Positions 1-8,341 are shown, counted from the first letter of the stretch. The stretch is DNA of 56,020 nt from Paracoccaceae bacterium (GCA_028284605.1 JANQRL010000025.1:1-56020), one strand, 5' to 3'. Notes: a model not told the origin generated them from the letters alone. Program-made: numbers and translations.

Positions 1-56
1 CTACGCTGCCATCCGCCGCCTGCGGTTGAAAACCCGGGCCCGGCGGGGCAGCGTAG
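1..56. repeat. Imperfect inverted repeat at the left edge
   Basis: Positions 1-10 (CTACGCTGCC) are the exact reverse complement of 47-56 (GGCAGCGTAG). Just inside, CCGCCG at 13-18 pairs with CGGCGG at 41-46, so the RNA could form a 16-bp stem with a two-base bulge. It lies next to the palindrome array at 72-186. The sequence to its left is outside the window, so it could be part of a larger structure or a terminator for an unseen gene. Confidence 0.55.
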
Positions 57-71
57 GTGTGCCAAAGGCGG

Positions 72-186
72 ACGGCCCGTCGACGGGCCGTGACCACGCG
101 CTTGCGCAAGCGCGTCCCCCGCCGCGTCGGCGCGGCGTCCCCAAGCGCCGCAGGCGGCGCTTGCTCAAGGCGCGTCGACGCGCCTT
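72..186. repeat. Array of five ~20-bp palindromes (element copy 1)
   Basis: Five consecutive palindromes lie head to tail: P1 72-91 (ACGGCCCGTCGACGGGCCGT), P2 96-115 (ACGCGCTTGCGCAAGCGCGT), P3 119-138 (arms CGCCGCG and CGCGGCG around TCGG), P4 143-162 (AAGCGCCGC-AG-GCGGCGCTT) and P5 167-186 (AAGGCGCGTCGACGCGCCTT). Spacers are only 3-4 bp, so the period is about 24 bp. The array sits a few bases beyond the stop codon of mtgA. P1 to P4 recur in reverse order at 36766-36855. It may act as a terminator, an mRNA 3'-end protector or a protein-binding array; the sequence alone does not decide. Confidence 0.9.
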
Positions 187-192
187 CCGCCC

Positions 193-939
193 TCACCCCG
201 CCTCCTCGAAACAGGCGGCGCGGCCATCGGCGGCGATGGTGGCCGCCCCGTCCAGAATGCTGGCCGCCCGCTGCCGCACGAAACCCGACGGATTCGAGGC
301 GGAGCGCGATTTCGGCGCCGGCAGGATCGCCGCGAGCCGCGCCGCCTGCACCCCCGAAAGCTCCGCCGCCGGCACCCCGAAATAGTGCCGCGCCGCCGCC
401 TCGACCCCGAACACCCCCTCGTCGAACTCCGCCACGTTGAGATAGACCTCGACGATCCGGCGCTTCGACCAGACCGCCTCCACCACCGGGGTAAGCCCGG
501 CCTCCAGCGCCTTCCGGAACCAGCTCCGCCCATGCCAGAGATAGACGTTCTTCACCACCTGCTGGCTGATCGTCGAGCCGCCGCGCTGCGCCCCGTCCTC
601 CAAAGCGGCCCGCACCGCATCCACGTCGATCCCCCAATGCAGGCAGAAATCCGCATCCTCCGCCGCCACCGCGGCCCGGGCCATGACCGGCGCGATCTCC
701 TCGATGGGCACCCAGTCCCGTTCCACCCCGCCAAGCCGCCGGGCCTCGGAGACCATGTAGGGCGTCGTCGGCGGGTTCACCACGGCGTAGAGCAGAACGG
801 CAAACAGCACAAAAACGACCGCCCCGCCCAACGCCCGCAACACCCAGCGGCGCAGCCGGCGCAACAGACCCGGGCGCGCCTTCGACCGACGTGCGCGCGT
901 CTTCGGTGCCTTCTCCGACCTGCTCTTCGCCCTTGCCAT
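193..939 (-). CDS. mtgA: Monofunctional biosynthetic peptidoglycan transglycosylase
   Basis: This 248-residue protein is a GT51 glycosyltransferase that polymerises lipid II into glycan strands in the periplasm. A basic N-terminus is followed by one membrane anchor at about residues 33-54. The catalytic motif AAEDADF carries the general-base glutamate at residue 94, and GGSTISQQ at 120-127 is the second GT51 signature. No transpeptidase domain follows, which separates it from bifunctional class A PBPs. Its length matches the MtgA family. The ATG at 939 has only a weak ribosome binding site. The gene ends seven bases from the palindrome array, and the Hint-domain gene upstream on the same strand stops 41 bases before it. 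Confidence 0.93.
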   Translation of the reverse strand: MARAKSRSEKAPKTRARRSKARPGLLRRLRRWVLRALGGAVVFVLFAVLLYAVVNPPTTPYMVSEARRLGGVERDWVPIEEIAPVMARAAVAAEDADFCLHWGIDVDAVRAALEDGAQRGGSTISQQVVKNVYLWHGRSWFRKALEAGLTPVVEAVWSKRRIVEVYLNVAEFDEGVFGVEAAARHYFGVPAAELSGVQAARLAAILPAPKSRSASNPSGFVRQRAASILDGAATIAADGRAACFEEAG

Positions 940-980
940 GGCCAGAGCATAGGGGCTCCGCCGCCGCGCAAAAGGGGCAA

Positions 981-1895
981 TCAGTGCAGAAGAACCGCAG
1001 CCTCGAAGCCGCGCGCCACCGGGTACGCCGTGGGCGGCGGCGGCGCGTCGCGGCGCATCATGCCGGGGAAGCGCGCGGCGAGGGTCGCGCGGATTTCCGG
1101 ATCGCTCCGGGCCAGCTCGCCGCCCGGATCGAAGCTCTCGGTGGCGATCCCCTCGGCATAGATCACCGCGTGATCGGGCAGCAGGAGATGCAGATAGGTG
1201 ATCTCCTCGCAGGGCAGATCGTGGATCGTATCGCCGTTCCGCAGATGCCGGGCGGCGGCAAAGACCTCATCGGCGCCAAAGATCATCTCGGCGCGCCAGC
1301 CAGAGATCAGCATCCGGTGCTGCGGCGACACGATCAGATCGCGGTCATTGCCCAGCGCGCCCTTGCAGATCCGCACCGGCAGGGCGTCGGGGCGGCACTG
1401 CTCCACCCGGCGACTGATCCAGAGGATCGGTTGCAGCCCGGCATCCCGGGTCCGCACCAGATCGCCCTCTTCCAGTTCCTCGATGGGCCGGGGGCCCTCC
1501 GCCGTCTCGATCAGCGTGCCAGGCGCGAAACAGGCCGGCGGCAGGTCGGCGGCGTCAAGCTGGGTGCTCCCCGAAACCCAGGTCGAGGACAGGAAGGTCG
1601 CGTCCTCCAGGATCGTCGCGTCGGTCGGGGTGAAGACCTCGCGCCCGTCGGCGAGGTAGAGCGTCGCCCCGGTGATCGTGATGATGCTGCCCCCGGGAAG
1701 CTGCACCGTGACCGTGTCGCCATTATAGACCGAGGTCACATCGACGCCGTCGACCGTATCGCCGCCGGGCCCGGAGAAATCCCCGTCATCGTCGAAATCG
1801 ACCAGATCGAAGGTCTGCACGAGCAGCGACGTCCCCGACGCGGGCGGCGCGTAGGGATCGATAAGGTAGAATTGATCCGTATAGGTCGTGGGCAT
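981..1895 (-). CDS. Hint (Hedgehog/intein-type) domain protein
   Basis: The 304-residue product has an acidic N-terminal half of about 120 residues and then a Hint domain that begins with Cys122 in ACFAPGTLIETAEG and continues through GDLVRTRDAGLQPILWI and the histidine motif SPQHRMLISG. Hint folds catalyse self-cleavage at the conserved cysteine. In Rhodobacteraceae, stand-alone Hint proteins of this form are common and mostly uncharacterised. No signal peptide is evident; export by a type I system is possible but not shown. The start ATG at 1895 leaves a 138-bp gap to the TetR gene. The substrate and the purpose of any self-processing are unknown. Confidence 0.85.
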   Translation of the reverse strand: MPTTYTDQFYLIDPYAPPASGTSLLVQTFDLVDFDDDGDFSGPGGDTVDGVDVTSVYNGDTVTVQLPGGSIITITGATLYLADGREVFTPTDATILEDATFLSSTWVSGSTQLDAADLPPACFAPGTLIETAEGPRPIEELEEGDLVRTRDAGLQPILWISRRVEQCRPDALPVRICKGALGNDRDLIVSPQHRMLISGWRAEMIFGADEVFAAARHLRNGDTIHDLPCEEITYLHLLLPDHAVIYAEGIATESFDPGGELARSDPEIRATLAARFPGMMRRDAPPPPTAYPVARGFEAAVLLH

Positions 1896-2033
1896 CCGGC
1901 TCGCCCGATTGTTTACGGATCGGAAACTGGCAGCCGAATTTGCCGGGATTACGGGCGAACTAAGGAGAAATTCGCCTCAAATTGGGCGGACCCGGGGCGG
2001 GCCACAGACCAGTCTGCGGTGTCGCGTCGCGGA

Positions 2034-2627
2034 TCAGCGTCCGGGGGCGACGAAGCTCCGCCGGGCCTGGGCGCCGATCCGCTCCGCATACTCCGCCAGG
2101 GACCAGCCGCGTTCCCGCACCAGAAAGGCCCAGTTCTGGATCGAGAGCAGCGCGGCAAAGGCTTCGGTTCCGGTCTCCTCGGTCCAGGGCTCCGCCAGGC
2201 GCCCCTCCTCCGCCAGGAGCCGGATCACCCGCGCGCAGCCATCGCGCACCGCCGCCATCCGTTCCTCCCAGGCGGCGCGGGCATCGCTGTCACTGTCGCG
2301 CAGTGCCAGAAGGGCCCGCGCCATCGGGTAGATCAGATCGACATGTCCGGCCCAGAACCTCACGAACGCGGTGAGCTTCTCCTCCCCGCTGGACGCGCCG
2401 CGAAAACCCGCCAGACGCGCGTCGATTTGCAGAGTGTCGTCGTTGAACCGCATCGCCGCGATCAGAAGGTCGGTGCGGGTGCTGAAATGCAGATAGAGCG
2501 CCTGCCGCGAGATACCGGCGCGCTTTGCAATATCGGCCATTCGGATCGCCACGCCCGGCTTGTCCGCCAAGAGCGCAACGACCGCGCGCAAGATGCGCGC
2601 CCGGGTCTTCGGATCGCCACTTGACAT
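2034..2627 (-). CDS. TetR/AcrR-family transcriptional regulator
   Basis: The 197-residue protein has an N-terminal TetR helix-turn-helix at about residues 28-49 (IRMADIAKRAGISRQALYLHF region) and a helical ligand-binding C-terminus. The start is placed at the ATG at 2627 because a near-perfect Shine-Dalgarno, AGGAGGTGAT, ends seven bases upstream. A GTG at 2639 lies inside that site and is unlikely to be used. The gene is divergent from the NAD(P)-binding protein at 2702, and the gap plus its own start region hold three copies of one palindrome. It most likely represses both itself and its neighbour. The inducer is not predictable from sequence. Confidence 0.92.
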   Translation of the reverse strand: MSSGDPKTRARILRAVVALLADKPGVAIRMADIAKRAGISRQALYLHFSTRTDLLIAAMRFNDDTLQIDARLAGFRGASSGEEKLTAFVRFWAGHVDLIYPMARALLALRDSDSDARAAWEERMAAVRDGCARVIRLLAEEGRLAEPWTEETGTEAFAALLSIQNWAFLVRERGWSLAEYAERIGAQARRSFVAPGR

Positions 2628-2635
2628 CGTGTCAA
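2621..2635. promoter_or_regulatory. Predicted TetR operator O1
   Basis: TTGACATCGTGTCAA has the form TTGACA-N3-TGTCAA. It overlaps the start codon and the first bases of the regulator gene. The same arms occur at 2647 and 2662, which supports binding by the adjacent TetR protein. Confidence 0.75.
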
Positions 2636-2646
2636 TCACCTCCTAC

Positions 2647-2661
2647 TTGACACCATGTCAA
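2647..2661. promoter_or_regulatory. Predicted TetR operator O2
   Basis: TTGACACCATGTCAA has arms identical to O1 and O3. It directly abuts O3 with no spacer. Centre-to-centre distance is 26 bp to O1 and 15 bp to O3. The arms resemble a -35 hexamer, so occupancy could block RNA polymerase directly. Confidence 0.8.
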
Positions 2662-2676
2662 TTGACACAGTGTCAA
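2662..2676. promoter_or_regulatory. Predicted TetR operator O3
   Basis: TTGACACAGTGTCAA is the third copy of TTGACA-N3-TGTCAA. It ends 25 bases before the start of the divergent NAD(P)-binding gene and is placed to repress it. Confidence 0.8.
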
Positions 2677-2701
2677 GTCAAGCAGCAACCAAGGAAAGCC
2701 C

Positions 2702-3316
2702 ATGAACCTCGTCATCTTCGGCGCCTCCGGCAGTATCGGCCGCCCGCTCACCGCCCAGGCCCTCGCCGCCGGTCATACCGTCACCACCTTCTCCCGCACC
2801 GACACCCCGATCGAGCCCGATGCGCGGCATCTGGCCGGCAATGTGCTGGACCCAGCCCATGTGAAGCGCGCCGTCGAGGGACAGGACGCGGTCCTCATCG
2901 TTCTGGGCAACGGCACGCGCGGAAACCTGCGCGGCCCGGCCACGGCCAACATCATCGCCGCGATGCAGGCGAAAGGCGTCCGGCGCCTCGTCTGCCAATC
3001 CACGCTCGGCGCGGGCGACAGCTATGGCGCGCTGAATTTCTACTGGAAATACATCATGTTCGGCCTGCTCCTCCGCCCCGTTCTGGCCGATCACAATGTG
3101 CAGGAAGGCCATGTCCGGGCCAGCGGGCTCGACTGGACGATCCTGCGCCCCGCCGCCTTCACCGACGGTCCGATGACCGGCACCTACAGCCGCGATTTTG
3201 CGCCGGGCACCAAGGGCCTCTCGCTCAAGATCGCCCGCGCCGATGTCGCCCATTGCCTCCTGGCCCTGCTGGACCAGCCGCAAAGCCACGGCAAGGCCAT
3301 CGCCGTCTCGAACTGA
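2702..3316 (+). CDS. NAD(P)-binding NmrA/SDR-like protein
   Basis: The 204-residue protein opens with an atypical SDR nucleotide-binding motif, GASGSIG at residues 7-13. It continues with the NAD(P)-binding patterns VKRAVEGQDAVLIVLG, RRLVCQSTLGAG and LDWTILRPAAFTDGP, which are typical of NmrA-like and flavin-reductase-like proteins (NAD(P)H_bind_4/10 group). Such proteins act as NAD(P)H-dependent reductases or redox sensors; the substrate here is unknown. The start is supported by AAGGAAAG eight bases upstream. It is divergent from the TetR gene and is very probably that regulator's target. Confidence 0.85.
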   Translation: MNLVIFGASGSIGRPLTAQALAAGHTVTTFSRTDTPIEPDARHLAGNVLDPAHVKRAVEGQDAVLIVLGNGTRGNLRGPATANIIAAMQAKGVRRLVCQSTLGAGDSYGALNFYWKYIMFGLLLRPVLADHNVQEGHVRASGLDWTILRPAAFTDGPMTGTYSRDFAPGTKGLSLKIARADVAHCLLALLDQPQSHGKAIAVSN

Positions 3317-3338
3317 CGGCCGGCCCGGCGGGGATCGC

Positions 3339-6300
3339 TCACTCCGCCGGGATCGCGCGCGCCCCGTCGAGGTCCAGCGGATGGGCCAGCTTGTCGACCA
3401 TCTCCTTCGGGCAGACCTGAAGGAAATGCCCCCGCTCGATATCCCAATGCTGGAGCAGATCGGCGGCCCGCGCGCTGCCGGTCTCGGCCAGGTGCCGCTC
3501 GATCAGCCCTTTCATCTCCGCCTCCCAATGGGGGCTGAGCGACTTTGTCACCACCAGCGTCTCCAGGTTCATCAGAACCTCGGATTTCCCTTCCGGATCA
3601 TAGAGATAGGCCATCCCCCCGGTCATCCCTGCACCGAAATTCGCGCCGATCTCGCCGAGGATCACCGCGATCCCGCCGGTCATGTATTCGCAGCCATTCG
3701 ACCCGCAGCCCTCGATCACCACCTTGGCCCCCGAGTTCCGCACCGCAAACCGCTCCCCGGCCCGACCGGCGGCAAAGAGATACCCGTCCGTGGCCCCGTA
3801 AAGCACGGTATTGCCGATGATCGTGTTGTCATGGGCAACCAGCGGGCTCACCTGCTGCGGCCGCACCACGACAATGCCCCCCGAGAGCCCCTTGCCGACA
3901 TAATCGTTGGCATCCCCCGCCACTTCCAGCTTCAGCCCCGGCGCCGCGAACGCCCCCAGCGACTGCCCCGCCGACCCGCGCAGCTTCACCGTCAGATGGT
4001 CCGGCTGAAGCTGGTTCTTCATCCCGAAGGCCCGCACGATGTGGCTCGACGTCCGCGTCCCGATGGTCCGCAGCGTGTTCTGCACCGCATATTCGAGCTG
4101 CATCTTCTCGCCGTCTTCCAGGAACCGGTGCGCATCCCGCACGATCTGCGCATCGAGCGTATCGGGCACCGCGTTCCGCTCCCGGTGCCGGTCATAGACG
4201 ATGTCCTTCGCCCCATCGACGGTCAGCAGCAGCGGATTGAGGTCGAGATCGTCGAGATGCGCCGACCCCCGGCTCACCTGGGTCAACAAATCCGCCCGCC
4301 CGATCACCTCATCGAGCGACCGCGCCCCGATCTCGGCCAGAATCTCCCGCACCTCGGAGGCATAGAAGGTGATCAGGTTCACCACCTTGTCGGCATTCCC
4401 GGTGAACTTTTCGCGCAGCCGCTCGTCCTGGGTACAGACCCCCACCGGGCAGGTATTCGACTGGCATTGCCGCACCATGATGCAGCCCATGGCAATGAGC
4501 GCCGCAGTCCCGATCCCGTATTCCTCGGCCCCCAGCATCGCCGCCATCACGATATCGCGCCCCGTCCTGAGCCCGCCATCGGTCCGCAACGTCACCCGGT
4601 CCCGCAGGTTGTTCATCGCGAGCACCTGATGCGCCTCGGTCAGCCCCATCTCCCAGGGCAGCCCGGCATATTTGATTGAGGTCGCGGGCGACGCGCCCGT
4701 GCCGCCATTGTGCCCCGAGATCAGGATCACATCGGCCTTCGCCTTCGCCACCCCGGCGGCAATCGTCCCGACCCCGGAGGACGCCACCAGCTTCACCGTC
4801 ACCTTGGCCCGCGGGTTGATCTGCTTGAGGTCATAGATCAGCTGCGCCAGGTCCTCGATGGAATAGATGTCGTGATGCGGCGGCGGGGAGATCAGCGTCA
4901 CGCCCGGCGTCGAATGCCGGAGACGCGCGATCAGCTCCGTCACCTTCATCCCCGGCAACTGCCCGCCCTCCCCGGGCTTCGCGCCCTGGGCCACCTTGAT
5001 CTCCAGTTCCTCGCACTGGTTGAGATACTCCGCCGTCACCCCGAACCGGCCCGACGCCACCTGCTTGATCTTCGCCGACGGGTTGTCGCCATTGGGCTCA
5101 GGCACGAAATGCGCCGGGTCCTCGCCGCCCTCGCCGCTATCGGATTTCGCCCCGATCCGGTTCATCGCCACGTTCAGCGTCTTGTGCGCCTCGGGGGAGA
5201 GCGCCCCCAGCGACATCCCCGGCGTCACGAAGCGCTTGCGGATCGAGGTGATGCTCTCCACCTCCTCGATCGGCACCGGCTGACCCAGGGGCTTGATGTC
5301 CAGCAGGTCCCGCAGATGGATCGGCGGATTGGCCTTCATCTTCGCCGAATACTGCTTCCAGAGCTCATAGGAGGCCCGGTCGCAGGCCGCCTGCATCATG
5401 TGCATCGAGGTCGCTTCCCAGGCGTGCTTCTCGCCGGAACGGCGCGCCTTGTAGAACCCGCCGATGGGCAGCACATCCTGACCCCCGCGCCAGCCCCTTC
5501 CATGGACCTCCTCGGCCTTGGTCTGGATACCGCTGACCCCGATCCCGCTGATCCGGCTGTGCATGCCGGGGAAGAACTCCGCCACCATGGCGCGCGACAG
5601 GCCCACCGCCTCGAAATTCAGACCGCCGCGATAGGAGGAGATCACCGAAATCCCCATCTTAGACATGATCTTCAGCAGACCCGCATCGATGGCCCCGCGA
5701 TAGCGCGCCACCGCCTCGGTCAGGCTGATATCGAGGAGCCCGCGTTCGATCCGGTCGGCCAGGCTGTCCTCGGCCAGATAGGCGTTCACCACCGTCGCGC
5801 CGCAGCCGATCAGCACCGCGAAGTAATGCGGATCGATACATTCCGCCGACCGCACGCCCAGCGAACAGAAGGTCCGCAGCCCCTTCCGCGTCAGCCAGGA
5901 ATGCACCGCGGAGGTCGCCAGGATCATCGGCATCCCGATCCTGTCGTCCGACTGATGCTCGTCGGTCAGGATCAGATGGCCGGCGCCCGACCGAACGGCA
6001 TCCTCCGCCTCGGACCGGATGCGCTCCAGCGCCCGGCGCAGCGCATCGCCCTCCGCCCCGGCGGCGAAGGTGCAGTCGATCTCCACAACGGGCGCGTTGA
6101 ACGCCGCCGTCATCGCATCCCATTGCGCGTTGCCGACAAACGGGCTTTCGAGGACGAAAATCTCGGTCTGGCTCGAATCCTCGTCGAGCACGTTCTTGAG
6201 GTTCCCGAACCGGGTCTTGAGGCTCATCACCCGGTATTCGCGCAACGAGTCGATGGGCGGGTTCGTGACCTGACTGAAATTCTGCCGGAAATAGTGGCTG

Positions 6301-7880
6301 AGCGGGCGATAGGTCTTCGACAGCACCGCGGGCGGCGTGTCGTCGCCCATGCTGGCGAGGCTCTCCTTGCCGTCCTCGGCCATCGGCGTCAGGATTTGTT
6401 CAAGTTCTTCAATCGTGTAGCCCGCCGCGATCTGCCGCTTGCGCAGCTCCGCCCCGGTGAAGAGCGGCGCCTCCGTCACCCGCGCCAGTTCGGTATCGAG
6501 GTCGTGGATCTTGCCCACCCAGTCGCCGAAGGGCTGCGAATTGGCGAGCCGGTCCTTGATCTCCACATCGTGGAAGAGCCGTCCCTCCGCCATATCGACC
6601 GCGATGATCTGACCGGGGCCCAGCGCGCCCTTCTCCACCACGGATTTCTCATCCGCCGGCACCATCCCGGCCTCGGAGCCCGCGATCAGCAGCCCGTCAC
6701 CGGTCACCACATAGCGCATGGGCCGCAGCCCGTTCCGGTCGAGCCCGGCACAGACCCAGCGCCCGTCGGTCATGGCCAGCGCCGCCGGCCCGTCCCAGGG
6801 CTCCATCACCGAATTGCAGTAGGAATACATGTCGCGCCAGGCTTGCGGCAGCTCCGTCGCCTGTTTCGACCAGCTTTCCGGCACCAGCATGGTCTTGGCC
6901 ATCGGCGCATTGCGCCCGGCCCGCACCAGCACCTCGAAGACCGCATCGAGCGCGGCGCTATCCGACGCCCCGCTCGAAATGATCGGCTTGATGTCCTCCG
7001 CCAGCTCCCCGAAGGCCGACGACGCCATGCGGATCTCATGGCTCTTCATCCAGTTCACATTGCCCTTCAGCGTGTTGATCTCGCCGTTATGGGCGAGCAT
7101 CCGGAACGGCTGGGCGAGCCACCATTGCGGGAAGGTGTTGGTGGAATAGCGCTGGTGGTAGATCGCGAAGGCCGACCGGAACCGCTCGTCCATCAGGTCC
7201 GGGTAGAACTCCGCCACCTGCTCGGCCAGCATCATGCCTTTGTAGATGATCGACCGGCAGGAGAGCGAGGCGAGGTAAAGCTCCTTGATCCCCTCCCCCG
7301 CCGCGGCCTTCTCGATCCGGCGGCGAATGACGTAAAGCTCGCGCTCGAAGGTCTCCTCATCGACGCCCTTGGAATTCGAGATCAGGATCTGCTCGATCTC
7401 CGGCCGCGTCGCATTGGCCTTCTCGCCCAGGACGGAGACGTCCACCGGCACATGGCGCCAGCCGTAGATGTAATAGCCCATGCGGAGCACTTCGCTCTCC
7501 ACGATGGTCCGGCAGAGCTCCTGCGCCCCGAAATCCGTGCGCGGCAGGAACACCTGACCCACGGCCAGCAACTCGCCCTCATGGGGCTCGTGCCCGGTGC
7601 GGCGGATCTGGTCGCCGAAGAAATGATGCGGGATCTGCACATGGATGCCGGCCCCGTCCCCGGTCTTGCCATCGGCATCCACCGCGCCCCGGTGCCACAC
7701 CGCCTTCAGCGCGTCGATGCCGTTCTCCACCACCTTCCGCGATGGCTCCCCGTCGATGGACACGACAAGCCCCACCCCGCAGGACGCATGCTCCTCCTCG
7801 GCCCGGTAAAGCCCATGCTCGGCCATATAGGCGCGCCTGGCCTCCTCGGCGGCGACCCACTCGGCGTCATAGATGGTCAT
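3339..7880 (-). CDS. gltB: Glutamate synthase (NADPH) large chain
   Basis: At 1513 residues the length is standard for the GltB alpha chain, which converts glutamine plus 2-oxoglutarate to glutamate with electrons from GltD. The start ATG at 7880 gives a 33-residue propeptide before Cys34 in ASCGVG, the class II glutamine amidotransferase nucleophile freed on maturation. The FMN/synthase domain contains SGHNGGTGASP. The cysteine cluster MVRQCQSNTCPVGVC binds a [3Fe-4S] centre. The C-terminal beta-helix region (GSAGQSLGAF, GLSGGIVVVRP) is intact. The start overlaps the stop of the GFA gene upstream by ATGA, so it is translationally coupled. gltD is about 3.2 kb upstream in the same direction rather than adjacent. 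Confidence 0.97.
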   Translation of the reverse strand: MTIYDAEWVAAEEARRAYMAEHGLYRAEEEHASCGVGLVVSIDGEPSRKVVENGIDALKAVWHRGAVDADGKTGDGAGIHVQIPHHFFGDQIRRTGHEPHEGELLAVGQVFLPRTDFGAQELCRTIVESEVLRMGYYIYGWRHVPVDVSVLGEKANATRPEIEQILISNSKGVDEETFERELYVIRRRIEKAAAGEGIKELYLASLSCRSIIYKGMMLAEQVAEFYPDLMDERFRSAFAIYHQRYSTNTFPQWWLAQPFRMLAHNGEINTLKGNVNWMKSHEIRMASSAFGELAEDIKPIISSGASDSAALDAVFEVLVRAGRNAPMAKTMLVPESWSKQATELPQAWRDMYSYCNSVMEPWDGPAALAMTDGRWVCAGLDRNGLRPMRYVVTGDGLLIAGSEAGMVPADEKSVVEKGALGPGQIIAVDMAEGRLFHDVEIKDRLANSQPFGDWVGKIHDLDTELARVTEAPLFTGAELRKRQIAAGYTIEELEQILTPMAEDGKESLASMGDDTPPAVLSKTYRPLSHYFRQNFSQVTNPPIDSLREYRVMSLKTRFGNLKNVLDEDSSQTEIFVLESPFVGNAQWDAMTAAFNAPVVEIDCTFAAGAEGDALRRALERIRSEAEDAVRSGAGHLILTDEHQSDDRIGMPMILATSAVHSWLTRKGLRTFCSLGVRSAECIDPHYFAVLIGCGATVVNAYLAEDSLADRIERGLLDISLTEAVARYRGAIDAGLLKIMSKMGISVISSYRGGLNFEAVGLSRAMVAEFFPGMHSRISGIGVSGIQTKAEEVHGRGWRGGQDVLPIGGFYKARRSGEKHAWEATSMHMMQAACDRASYELWKQYSAKMKANPPIHLRDLLDIKPLGQPVPIEEVESITSIRKRFVTPGMSLGALSPEAHKTLNVAMNRIGAKSDSGEGGEDPAHFVPEPNGDNPSAKIKQVASGRFGVTAEYLNQCEELEIKVAQGAKPGEGGQLPGMKVTELIARLRHSTPGVTLISPPPHHDIYSIEDLAQLIYDLKQINPRAKVTVKLVASSGVGTIAAGVAKAKADVILISGHNGGTGASPATSIKYAGLPWEMGLTEAHQVLAMNNLRDRVTLRTDGGLRTGRDIVMAAMLGAEEYGIGTAALIAMGCIMVRQCQSNTCPVGVCTQDERLREKFTGNADKVVNLITFYASEVREILAEIGARSLDEVIGRADLLTQVSRGSAHLDDLDLNPLLLTVDGAKDIVYDRHRERNAVPDTLDAQIVRDAHRFLEDGEKMQLEYAVQNTLRTIGTRTSSHIVRAFGMKNQLQPDHLTVKLRGSAGQSLGAFAAPGLKLEVAGDANDYVGKGLSGGIVVVRPQQVSPLVAHDNTIIGNTVLYGATDGYLFAAGRAGERFAVRNSGAKVVIEGCGSNGCEYMTGGIAVILGEIGANFGAGMTGGMAYLYDPEGKSEVLMNLETLVVTKSLSPHWEAEMKGLIERHLAETGSARAADLLQHWDIERGHFLQVCPKEMVDKLAHPLDLDGARAIPAE

Positions 7881-8341
7881 TGGCTGTCCTCCGTGGCGGG
7901 CGTGGGGTCGTCCGCGATGAATGGGTATTTGGCCTCGTATTCGGCCTGCGTCGCGCGCTTGTGGTCTCCGGCAAACCGGCAGGAGGCGAAAGCGCGATCG
8001 ATGTAAATCTCCGAGATCAGGGGATAATCCTTGGCCCCATCGAAGAGCCCGACCATGAACTCGTACTCCTCCCCCGGGTTCCGCAGCCAGAGAGACGTCC
8101 CGCAGCGCGGGCAGAACCCCCGCTCCGCGATCTCGCCCGGGTAGATGCCCACTTCGCCCTCCACCACCACCTCCTCCGGCGCCGCGGTGAAGACGTTCAG
8201 CGCCACCCCCGTCCAGCGCCGACAGCGGGTGCAATGGCAGGCCGCGATCTCCGCCCGATGCCGCCCGACCCGGATCGTGATGGCCCCGCAGAGGCACCGC
8301 CCCTCGATCCCCTCGGCATAGACCGGTTCCTCAATCGACAT
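7877..8341 (-). CDS. GFA-family (glutathione-dependent formaldehyde-activating-like) zinc protein 1
   Basis: The 154-residue product has the GFA/CENP-V cysteine pattern: CLC at 16-18, CHCTRC at 35-40, and GFCPRCGTSLW in the second half. These cysteines bind zinc. Founding members bind S-hydroxymethylglutathione, but most GFA-fold proteins have no assigned reaction, so the substrate is open. The C-terminus carries FAGDHKRAT, a common tail motif of the family. It overlaps the upstream GFA gene by 11 bp and gltB by 4 bp, so it sits inside a translationally coupled chain. Confidence 0.88.
   Translation of the reverse strand: MSIEEPVYAEGIEGRCLCGAITIRVGRHRAEIAACHCTRCRRWTGVALNVFTAAPEEVVVEGEVGIYPGEIAERGFCPRCGTSLWLRNPGEEYEFMVGLFDGAKDYPLISEIYIDRAFASCRFAGDHKRATQAEYEAKYPFIADDPTPATEDSQ

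Noticed and set aside
72-186. The palindrome array as a tRNA cluster or phage attachment site
   Set aside because: No cloverleaf can be formed and no integrase is nearby. Every unit is a simple self-complementary stem.
891-2624. A 577-codon open frame on the plus strand across the Hint and TetR genes
   Set aside because: It spans two well-supported minus-strand genes and their gap, which no real overlapping gene would be expected to do.
2647-2676. The TTGACA hexamers in the operators as -35 elements of a defined promoter
   Set aside because: No acceptable -10 lies 16-18 bp downstream on either strand, so only the operator role is claimed.
4710-8006. A 1098-codon open frame on the plus strand opposite gltB
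   Set aside because: It mirrors gltB in a GC-rich genome where antisense frames lack stops. The translation is rich in His, Arg and Pro with no domain, and gltB on the other strand is unmistakable.
7881-8297. N-terminal extension of gltB by 139 residues
   Set aside because: The extension overlaps the GFA gene in another frame and matches nothing in GltB. The ATG at 7880 gives the normal propeptide before the catalytic cysteine.
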